From Streptomyces antnestii (GTDB taxonomy: Bacteria; Actinomycetota; Actinomycetes; Streptomycetales; Streptomycetaceae): DNA of 64,000 bases. The notes under the pieces are model-generated. The model saw nothing but the letters and a program-made list of their open reading frames with translations, was not told where the DNA came from and ran no database searches. A program made the position numbers and the translations under genes. Of this stretch, positions 15,705 to 22,891 are shown piece after piece. The stretch lies in NCBI RefSeq assembly GCF_004005495.1, contig NZ_RZYA01000022.1:1-64000 (forward strand). Direction: 5' to 3'. The stretch's first letter is position 1; each line of letters starts with the position of its first letter.

Positions 15705-17333
15705 CTACTTCAGGCCGAACTTCTTCATCAGGCCCAGGCTCGTGGTCATGAACTTGGCGTACTTCTCGTCGTCCATCCCGAACGACGGCGCCATCGGCAT
15801 GATCCGCTGGTGCGCGACGGTCTGCGCCTCGGTGTACTTGAGGATGCCCTCGGAGCCGTGGCGGCGGCCGAGGCCCGAGTCCTTCATGCCGCCCATGGGC
15901 GACTGGACACTGCCGTACGCGGGCGCGTAGCCCTCGTTGATGTTCACGGTGCCGGTGCGCAGGCGGGCCGCGACCTGGTGGCCGCGCTTCGCGTCCTTCG
16001 TCCAGACCGACGAATTGAGGCCGTACGGCGTCCCGTTGGCGAGGTCGATGACCGCGTCCTCGTCGCTGAAGCGGTAGATGGAGACGACCGGGCCGAAGGT
16101 CTCCTCGTTGCAGACCGCCATCGGCGCCTCGACGCCGTCGAGGATGGTCGGCTCGAAGAAGTACGGGCCGATGTCGGGGCGCGCGACGCCACCGGCCACG
16201 AGCTTCGCGCCCTTGGCGACGGCCTCCTCGACGTGCCGCGTCACGGTCTCCAACTGCCGCTCGCCGACCAGGGATCCCATGTCCGCGCCGTACGCGAGGG
16301 ACGTACCGAGGCGCATCGCCTTGGTGCGCGCGGCGAACCGCTCGACGAACGCGTCGGCGATCGACTCGTGGACGTAGAGCCGCTCGATGGAGATGCACAG
16401 CTGGCCCGCGGACGAGAAGCAGGCGCGGACCGCGCCGGCCGCCGCCTTGTCGATGTCGGCGTCCTCGAGGACCAACATGGCGTTCTTGCCGCCGAGTTCG
16501 AGCGAGACGCCGACGAGGCGCGCGGCGGCGCCCTGGGCGACCTCGCGGCCCGTGCGGGTGGAGCCGGTGAACGAGACGTAGTCGGCGTGCTTGACCAACT
16601 CGGGTCCCACGACCGGGCCTTCGCCCAGGACGACCTGGAAGACCTCGGCGGGCAGACCCGCCTCGATGAGCAGGTCGCGCGCCCACAGGGCGGTGAGGCA
16701 GGTCTCGGTGTCGGGCTTCATGACGACCGCGTTGCCGGACACGAACGCGGGCAGCGCGTCGCCGACCGACAGCTCGAACGGGTAGTTCCAGGGCGCGATC
16801 TGGCCCACGACGCCGCGCGGCTGGCGGAGTTCGGTGACCTTGGTGAGGGTCGGGACGGCGCCCGTGTGCCGCTTCGGCTTGAGGTAGGAGGGGGCCTTGC
16901 GCCCGTAGTGGCGGGCCGCGACGGCGACGGCCTGGACCTCTTCGTGCGCGTGCAGGCGCGCCTTGCCGGTCTCCAGCTGGATCAGGTCGAGGACCTCGGC
17001 CTGGCGGGCGAGCACCAGGTCGTGGAAGCGGAGCAGGACGGCGGCGCGCCGGCGCGCCGGCACCTTCGCCCAGACGGCCTGGGCCGCGCGAGCCCGCTCG
17101 AAGGCCTTGGCGACGTCCTCGGGCGTGGACTCCGGCAGCTCCGCGAGCTTCTCGCCGGTGAACGGCGTGTGGTTGGCGGTGCGGCCCGAGCCGGCCACGC
17201 CCTTGGTGAGCTGGGCGACCAGCTCGGGCGTCACGACGTCGGCCGCGGTGCGCGCGCCCTGCGGGGCGGGGGCGACCGGGTTCGTGCCGGTCTGGTCCGT
17301 ACGGTCCTTGGAGATGGCCTGCGAGTCCGTCAT
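15705..17333 (-). CDS. Succinic semialdehyde dehydrogenase (NADP+)
   Basis: A 542-residue aldehyde dehydrogenase that oxidises succinate semialdehyde to succinate (GABA and 2-oxoglutarate bypass). The residues expected for the family are present: VGQIAPWNYPF, the NAD(P) loop SFTGSTRTGREVA, the general base Glu in SLELGGKNAML and the nucleophile Cys in SSAGQLCISIERLYV. The long N-terminus (about 35 residues before TPELVAQLT) is usual for actinobacterial members. The leader region contains a perfect 16-bp palindrome. It is the first gene of a pair with the GMC oxidoreductase. Confidence 0.92.
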   Translation of the reverse strand: MTDSQAISKDRTDQTGTNPVAPAPQGARTAADVVTPELVAQLTKGVAGSGRTANHTPFTGEKLAELPESTPEDVAKAFERARAAQAVWAKVPARRRAAVLLRFHDLVLARQAEVLDLIQLETGKARLHAHEEVQAVAVAARHYGRKAPSYLKPKRHTGAVPTLTKVTELRQPRGVVGQIAPWNYPFELSVGDALPAFVSGNAVVMKPDTETCLTALWARDLLIEAGLPAEVFQVVLGEGPVVGPELVKHADYVSFTGSTRTGREVAQGAAARLVGVSLELGGKNAMLVLEDADIDKAAAGAVRACFSSAGQLCISIERLYVHESIADAFVERFAARTKAMRLGTSLAYGADMGSLVGERQLETVTRHVEEAVAKGAKLVAGGVARPDIGPYFFEPTILDGVEAPMAVCNEETFGPVVSIYRFSDEDAVIDLANGTPYGLNSSVWTKDAKRGHQVAARLRTGTVNINEGYAPAYGSVQSPMGGMKDSGLGRRHGSEGILKYTEAQTVAHQRIMPMAPSFGMDDEKYAKFMTTSLGLMKKFGLK

Positions 17334-17407
17334 GGCGCGAAGCGTATGCGCACGTACACGTTTTGGGTACCCGCGGGTAACGAGCTTTCACCAAGCACTC
17401 ACACGAC

Positions 17408-17423
17408 GCCAGCGATCGCTGGC
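17408..17423. promoter_or_regulatory. 16-bp perfect palindrome upstream of the SSADH gene
   Basis: GCCAGCGATCGCTGGC lies 75 nt upstream of the SSADH start codon, in the 146-nt spacer behind the kinase cluster. Its compact symmetry suggests an operator. No adjacent regulator gene is present. Confidence 0.45.
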
Positions 17424-17479
17424 AACAAAGGGCCTGATCAGGGCGTTGTCACGGCCCTGACCTGCCCCTCCGCCCCTTT

Positions 17480-19219
17480 TCAGAGTTTCTGGACGTCCAG
17501 GTTCGCGACGGCCGTCTTCGCGACCTCACGACCGCGCTCGACGAAGTCGCCCTTGCCCGGGTAGTCGATCCAGAGCTGGTACACGTCACCCGACCTCGTC
17601 TTGTAGTAGAAGAACTTGGCCTCGCGCGGCTTGGGGGCGGCGGAGTCCGAGTCGTCGGTGTAGGTGACGGTGTTCTCCGCGGACTCACGGTCCTTGTACG
17701 TGGTCTTGGCCGTCCTGCTGTGCGGAGCGGGCTTCTCCGCCATGAGCGGGTTGTCGCCCTTGTTGATCTCGTCGGAGTCCTTGTACGCCTGCGCGGACGC
17801 GGAGCTCGCGATCTCGTTCAGGCTGTCCTCCGACTTCTTCTTGAGCGTGAGGGTGATCGAGATCGCGTAGCTCGGATCGGTGTAGGAGACCCAGTGCTTC
17901 GTCTTGTCGATGCTGTTGTCCGCCTGGGATCTCACGTACTGGGGCGGCGCCGCGAACGTCGCGCCGATCGCCCTCTCGCTGTGCAGCTCCCACCCGTCCG
18001 GCAGCGGCCCCGCGAACGGGTTCGCGATCACCAGGTATGCCACCACCGCCGCCGCGACGACCCCCGCTCCGACGCCGAGCCACGCCTTGCGGCTGAGGCT
18101 GACGCCCCTGCCGCCGGGGCCCGCGAGCCGGCCGACCTGGGTGGGCGGCGGCTGCGGCGGGTTGGCCGCGCGCTCCAGGAGGTCACGGACGCGCGCCGCG
18201 TTCGGGCGGTGGGCCGGGTCCTTGGCGAGCAGGCCGTTGATGGCCTCGGCGAGTGGGCCCTGGGCGGCGGCGGGCGCCGCCGGGGTCGCGTTGAGTACCG
18301 ACTGGAGCGTGGCGGGCGTGTTGTTGCGGCGGAACGGCGAGACGCCCTCCGTGGCCGCGTACAGGACGACGCCGAGGGACCACAGGTCGGAGGCGGGGCC
18401 CGGGCGCTGGCCGAGGACCCGCTCGGGGGCGATGAACTCGGGCGAGCCGACGAAGCCGCCGGTGTCCGTCAGATTGGTCTCGCCCTCGATCTGGGCGATG
18501 CCGAAGTCGGTGAGGACCACGCGGTCGTGGCGCCCGAGCATCACGTTGTCCGGCTTCACGTCACGGTGCAGGATCCCGGCGGCGTGCGCGGCCTCCAGGG
18601 CGCCGAGGACTTCGAGGCCGATCCTGGCAGCCTCGCGGGCGCCGAGCGTGCCCTCTTGAAGGGCGTCGCCGAGCGTGCGGCCCTGCACGAACTCCATGAC
18701 GATCCACGGCTGGCCGTCCTCGACGGCGACGTCGTGGACGTTGACCACGCCCGGGTGGTCGAGCCGGGCCGCGGCGCGCGCCTCGCGCCGCATCCGCTCG
18801 AAGACGGTGGACCGCTCACGCTCCGGCAGATGGTCGGGGACGCGCGGCTCCTTGACGGCCACCTCACGGTCGACGGTCTCGTCCTTGGCCCGCCACACGG
18901 TTCCCATACCGCCGTGCCCGAGCTTGCTCAGCAGGCGATAGCGCCCGCCGACGAGCCGCCCGGCACCCGGCTCGGCCTGCGGGGCCTGCGAGGGCTGCGC
19001 TGCCTGCGGCGGCACGGGGGTGGGCTGGGGCTGCTGGTGGGGCTGGGACTGGGGCTGCTGATAAGGCTGGTGCTGCGCGTACGGGGCGGGGGGCTGCTGC
19101 GGCGCCGGGGCCTGGGCGTACGGGTTGCCCTGCTGGGGCGTGTGCGGCGGCTGCGGCGGCTGCAGTCCGAAGCTCGTCGGATCGTTCGGGCCGTAGGAGG
19201 CTCCCCCGTTGTCACTCAT
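17480..19219 (-). CDS. Receptor-like Ser/Thr protein kinase 1
   Basis: A 579-residue membrane kinase, the last gene of a five-kinase cluster. A Pro/Gln-rich N-terminus (about 1-92) precedes a Hanks-type kinase domain (about 93-350). That domain has an intact glycine loop LGHGGMGTVW, the Lys in VAVKEP, HRDVKPDN and TDFGIAQ, and a GSPEFIAPE activation segment. A transmembrane helix (LGVGAGVVAAAVVAYLVI) leads to an outer domain of about 150 residues that looks like a diverged version of the PxGW domain shared by the other four. In S. coelicolor a five-gene kinase cluster in the corresponding region has been linked to spore-wall synthesis. Confidence 0.92.
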   Translation of the reverse strand: MSDNGGASYGPNDPTSFGLQPPQPPHTPQQGNPYAQAPAPQQPPAPYAQHQPYQQPQSQPHQQPQPTPVPPQAAQPSQAPQAEPGAGRLVGGRYRLLSKLGHGGMGTVWRAKDETVDREVAVKEPRVPDHLPERERSTVFERMRREARAAARLDHPGVVNVHDVAVEDGQPWIVMEFVQGRTLGDALQEGTLGAREAARIGLEVLGALEAAHAAGILHRDVKPDNVMLGRHDRVVLTDFGIAQIEGETNLTDTGGFVGSPEFIAPERVLGQRPGPASDLWSLGVVLYAATEGVSPFRRNNTPATLQSVLNATPAAPAAAQGPLAEAINGLLAKDPAHRPNAARVRDLLERAANPPQPPPTQVGRLAGPGGRGVSLSRKAWLGVGAGVVAAAVVAYLVIANPFAGPLPDGWELHSERAIGATFAAPPQYVRSQADNSIDKTKHWVSYTDPSYAISITLTLKKKSEDSLNEIASSASAQAYKDSDEINKGDNPLMAEKPAPHSRTAKTTYKDRESAENTVTYTDDSDSAAPKPREAKFFYYKTRSGDVYQLWIDYPGKGDFVERGREVAKTAVANLDVQKL

Positions 19220-19291
19220 ACCGTCATCCCTACCGTGCGAGCGCCCCCGGATCCACTCGCGTCGCGTACTTGTGACCGCCCCGATGCCTGT

Positions 19292-20890
19292 TCAGTCCGC
19301 CGTGGGCACAAACGTGGCGACCGCCGTGTCGAAGTACCGCTTGGCCTCCGCGAGTCGTCCGACGGGCGCCGACACCCACACGTCGTACATCCGGCCGCCC
19401 TGCTCCCAGCACAGGTCGTACGTGTGCCGGGCTCCCTCGGCCGTGCTGAAGCCGTTCCACGTGAAGCGCCGGAGCGCGGCGGGCCGGCCGCCGTGGGTGG
19501 TGTCGGTGACCGAGGCGTCGCGGTAACCCGGGTTGTCGCGCGGGCCCTTCGCGTCGGAGCGGCGCTGCACCGCGCCGGGACCGCCGGGGTCGGGGGCGGT
19601 CTGGCTGATGCCGATCCGGAACGTGTCGCCCGGCGACGTGTAGAAGATCCGCGGGCCGTCGGGCTTCCGGCTGAACCCGTCCGGCACGGCCAGGGAGAAC
19701 CCTTCCGGGTCGACGGCCGTGCGGTAGCCGGCGGGCGACCCGGGCGGTGTGCTGCCCGTTTGCCGCTCGGTGACGGTGACCGTCGGGCGGGGCTGCGTGG
19801 CCGGGTCCGACGGGACCGCCGTGCCGCCCGTGGGGCCGGGTGCGGACGTCGTGGGGCGTTGACTGCCGCCGCCCTCACGGCCGTTCACCAGGAGCGCGGC
19901 GGCCGAGACGCCGGCCCCGGCCATCGCGGCGACGAGTGCGGCAGCCGCCAGGACGGTCCGGGCGGAACGCTTCTGCGGGGGCCCGGGCGCCGACAGGGGA
20001 TTCCGGAGCGTGGGCGTGTAGGCGGCGACGGGCCGCGGGGTCGTGCCCGTGGCGACGTACGCGCGCAGGAGCCGGTCGGCCTCGTCGATGCCGAGCCTGC
20101 GCGCCGGATCCCGTTCGAGCAGGCCCCGTACGACGGGCAGCAGGGGCCCGGCGGCCGCGGGCGGGCGGATCTCGGCGGAGACGACGGCGTGCAGGATCCC
20201 GCCCAGCGAGTCGCGCCGGAACGGCGACTCCCCGGTCACGGCGGCGCAGAGCATCGCGCCGAGCGACCATAGGTCCGACTCCGGCCCGGTCCGCTCCCCC
20301 GAGATGCGCTCGGGCGCCGTGTACTCGGGCGAGCCGACGAAGGTGCCCGTCTCCGTGAGCGTCGTCGCGCCGCTGACCTGCGCGATCCCGAAGTCGGTGA
20401 GCACCACGCGGTCACCGTCCGCCTCGACGAGCACGTTCGCCGGCTTCAGGTCGCGGTGCAGCACGCCCGCGGCGTGCGCCACGCGCAGCGCGCCGAGCAG
20501 CGCGATCCCGATGCGGGCCGCCTCGGGCGCGTCGACGGGCCCGGTTCGCGCGAGCCGGTCCGCGAGGGACCCGCCCTCGATCAACTCCATGACGATGTAC
20601 GGGCGTTCGCCGTCCTCGACGACGTCGTGGACGTCGATCACGTTCGGGTGCCTGAGCTGGGCGACCGCGCGGGCCTCGCGCAGGGTGCGCTCGCGGCGGC
20701 GCCGGGCCTCGTCCGCGGAGAGCGTCTCGTCGAGCACGAGTTCCTTGACCGCGACGCGCCGGCCGAGCAGCTGGTCCGACGCGCGCCACACGACGCCCAT
20801 CCCACCGCGCCCGATCCGCGCCTCCAGCCGATAACGCCCGGCGATCACACGGGCGTTGTCCAACCCCTCGATCCCCATACGTCCCATCAT
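19292..20890 (-). CDS. Receptor-like Ser/Thr protein kinase 2
   Basis: A 532-residue membrane kinase. The kinase domain starts at once (YRLEARIGRGGMGVVW) and is complete: VAVKEL, LHRDLKPANV, LTDFGIAQ and GSPEYTAPE. A linker leads to a transmembrane helix (VLAAAALVAAMAGAGVSAAAL), then a Thr/Pro-rich stalk and an outer domain beginning DPEGFSLAVPDGFSR, related to those of its neighbours. The start may be ATG 20890 or the in-frame ATG at 20878. It is 72 nt upstream of kinase 1 and 84 nt downstream of kinase 3. Confidence 0.92.
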   Translation of the reverse strand: MMGRMGIEGLDNARVIAGRYRLEARIGRGGMGVVWRASDQLLGRRVAVKELVLDETLSADEARRRRERTLREARAVAQLRHPNVIDVHDVVEDGERPYIVMELIEGGSLADRLARTGPVDAPEAARIGIALLGALRVAHAAGVLHRDLKPANVLVEADGDRVVLTDFGIAQVSGATTLTETGTFVGSPEYTAPERISGERTGPESDLWSLGAMLCAAVTGESPFRRDSLGGILHAVVSAEIRPPAAAGPLLPVVRGLLERDPARRLGIDEADRLLRAYVATGTTPRPVAAYTPTLRNPLSAPGPPQKRSARTVLAAAALVAAMAGAGVSAAALLVNGREGGGSQRPTTSAPGPTGGTAVPSDPATQPRPTVTVTERQTGSTPPGSPAGYRTAVDPEGFSLAVPDGFSRKPDGPRIFYTSPGDTFRIGISQTAPDPGGPGAVQRRSDAKGPRDNPGYRDASVTDTTHGGRPAALRRFTWNGFSTAEGARHTYDLCWEQGGRMYDVWVSAPVGRLAEAKRYFDTAVATFVPTAD

Positions 20891-20974
20891 GCCCCACGGA
20901 ACGGGCCCCGGAGGGGTGTGCTCCGGGCCGTCAACGGATCAACGAATCCGCAGGCCGCGCCCACAGACGCGCGC

Positions 20975-22711
20975 CTACGGCTGCCAGCCGCGCAGGATCG
21001 CGTCGAACTGCTGCCGCGCCTCGCCCCAGTCGCCCGCGGGCACGGACAGGTAGATCGCGTACTCGGTGCCGTCGTTCTCGACGTACGTCTGCTCGATGGC
21101 GTGACGCGGACCCGATGTCGTGTCCTTGTTCCCCGCGGTCCAGGTGAACTCCCAGAGGGAGCCGGTGCGGTCACGGAAGGTGTTGGGCTGCAGGTTGACC
21201 TGCTGGTAGTCGGGCAGCTTCGTCACCTGCCGCTCCAGGTCCAGCTGGTGGTGGTACGAGTCGGGCCAGTCGGGGGACGTGTCGACAGCGATGCGTACGA
21301 AGTGGTCGCCGCCGTCCGGCGTGTAGTCGACCTGGTTGCCGTTCGCCTGACGCTCCCAGCCCTTGGGCAGCATGAGGCTGAACCCCTCGACGTCGTCCTT
21401 GCGGACCCAGCCGTCGGGGATGCTCCCGGACTTGTGGGCGGAGGAGCCGCCGCCGGAGCCGTTCGAGGTGCCCGGGGTCTTGTCGCCGCCCGCGCCGGTG
21501 CCTGTACCTGCGTCCGCGCCCGCGCCCGTGTTGCCGTCCGCCTTCGACTTCGACGGGGAGTGGGCGTTCAGGTAGTGGTTCGCGGCGAACACCCCACCGC
21601 CGCCGACGAGCGCCGCCGCCAGACACGCGGCGACGACCCGCGGCCACCTGCCGCGATGCCCGGCCGCGGGGGCCACGGGCAGGACGGGCTGCCCCGCGCC
21701 GAGCACGGTGGCCCGCTCCGGGCGGACCGGCTGGGGGTACGGGTGCGACTGCGGGTGCGGGTGAGGCTGCGGGTGCGGCTGCGACTGGGGGTGCGGCTGC
21801 GGTGGGACGTGCACCTGTGTGGGCACGTACGCCTGCGCCGCGTCGGGACGCCGGCCCTCCGCGGCCTCGGCGAGCATCGCCTCCGCCTCGTCGGCGGACG
21901 GCCGCGCGGCCGGATCCTTGCGCAACAGGGCCTGGATCACGGGGGCGAGGGCGTCCGCGTACAGGAGGTCGCCCGGCTCCTCCTCGACGACGGCCTGCAT
22001 CGTGCTGATCGGCGACGTGCGCCGGAACGGGGACTTCCCCTCGACGGCCGTGAACAGCGTGGCGCCCAGCGCCCACAGGTCGGACGCCGGTCCGGGAGCC
22101 GCGCCGCTGACCCGCTCGGGCGCCAGATAGTCGACCGAGCCGACGATCTCGCCGGTCCGCGTGATCGTGGAGTCGCCCTCGACCTGCGCGATCCCGAAGT
22201 CGGTGAGCAGCACCCGGCCGTCGCGGGCGAGCAGGACGTTGCCCGGCTTGACGTCGCGGTGCAGCACCCCGGCCGTGTGCGCGGCGCGCAGCGCCCGCAG
22301 GGTCCACAGGCCGATGCGGGCGACCTCGCGCGGCTGGATCCGGCCGGCCTCCTTGACGGCGTCCGCGAGCGAGGGGCCCTCGACGAGCTCCATCACGATC
22401 CACGGCCGGTCGTCATGCTCCAGCACGTCGTGCACGGTGACGACGGCGGGGTGGTTGATACGGGCGGCGGCCCGCGCCTCCGTCTGCGTCCGCGTGAGCA
22501 GCACGGCGCGGTCGGCCTCCTGCACGTACTGGGCCGCCGTCAGTTCCTTGACGGCCACGGCACGGTGGAGCACCTCGTCGTGGGCCCGCCAGACCCGGCC
22601 CATGCCGCCACGACCGATCGAGTCACCGAGTCGATAGCGGCCCGCGAGGAGCAGGCCCTGTATCTGATTCACGTTCCCCCGCAGGCGCATCGTCGTGCCA
22701 GGGCCGGTCAT
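20975..22711 (-). CDS. Receptor-like Ser/Thr protein kinase 3
   Basis: A 578-residue membrane kinase with a full catalytic set (YRLGDSIGRGGMGRVW, VAVKEL, LHRDVKPGNV, LTDFGIAQ, GSVDYLAPE). A His/Pro/Gln-rich linker (PPQPHPQSQPHPQPHPHPQS) precedes the transmembrane helix, and the outer domain starts DVEGFSLMLPKGWERQ. Starts at 22711, 22690 (both ATG) or 22672 (GTG, with GGGGGA only 2 nt before it) are possible. A TAGTGT box at 22727-22732 (minus strand) supports 22711. Inverted TTGTCC/GGACA repeats 91-134 nt upstream may be an operator, which would give this gene its own promoter inside the cluster. Confidence 0.92.
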   Translation of the reverse strand: MTGPGTTMRLRGNVNQIQGLLLAGRYRLGDSIGRGGMGRVWRAHDEVLHRAVAVKELTAAQYVQEADRAVLLTRTQTEARAAARINHPAVVTVHDVLEHDDRPWIVMELVEGPSLADAVKEAGRIQPREVARIGLWTLRALRAAHTAGVLHRDVKPGNVLLARDGRVLLTDFGIAQVEGDSTITRTGEIVGSVDYLAPERVSGAAPGPASDLWALGATLFTAVEGKSPFRRTSPISTMQAVVEEEPGDLLYADALAPVIQALLRKDPAARPSADEAEAMLAEAAEGRRPDAAQAYVPTQVHVPPQPHPQSQPHPQPHPHPQSHPYPQPVRPERATVLGAGQPVLPVAPAAGHRGRWPRVVAACLAAALVGGGGVFAANHYLNAHSPSKSKADGNTGAGADAGTGTGAGGDKTPGTSNGSGGGSSAHKSGSIPDGWVRKDDVEGFSLMLPKGWERQANGNQVDYTPDGGDHFVRIAVDTSPDWPDSYHHQLDLERQVTKLPDYQQVNLQPNTFRDRTGSLWEFTWTAGNKDTTSGPRHAIEQTYVENDGTEYAIYLSVPAGDWGEARQQFDAILRGWQP

Positions 22712-22789
22712 GGCCTTGACAGGGCCACACTAGGGAGCGGCCCGGGCGCAGGGAACCGGCGGGGGGTCACGGAGACCGCACTGTGACGC

Positions 22790-22845
22790 TTGTCCCCTGT
22801 CTTGTCCCCTTATGAGGACAGGCGCCTTGTCCCCTGTGAGGACAA
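22790..22845. promoter_or_regulatory. Direct and inverted TTGTCCCCT/GAGGACA repeats, candidate operator
   Basis: Three direct copies of TTGTCCCCT start at 22790, 22802 and 22827. The last two are each followed by an inverted GAGGACA, giving TTGTCCCCTTATGAGGACA (22802-22820) and TTGTCCCCTGTGAGGACAA (22827-22845) with centres 25 bp apart. They lie between the pseudokinase stop (22892) and the kinase 3 promoter. A role as terminator is less likely because the stems are short and there are two. Confidence 0.55.
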
Positions 22846-22891
22846 GGGAGTTCGGCATCCGGCAGACATGGGACGGATATCCGACCGACCG

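Noticed and set aside
17720..20272. 850-residue plus-strand open frame
   Set aside because: Antisense shadow of two Ser/Thr kinase genes, Arg/Gly/Asp-rich.
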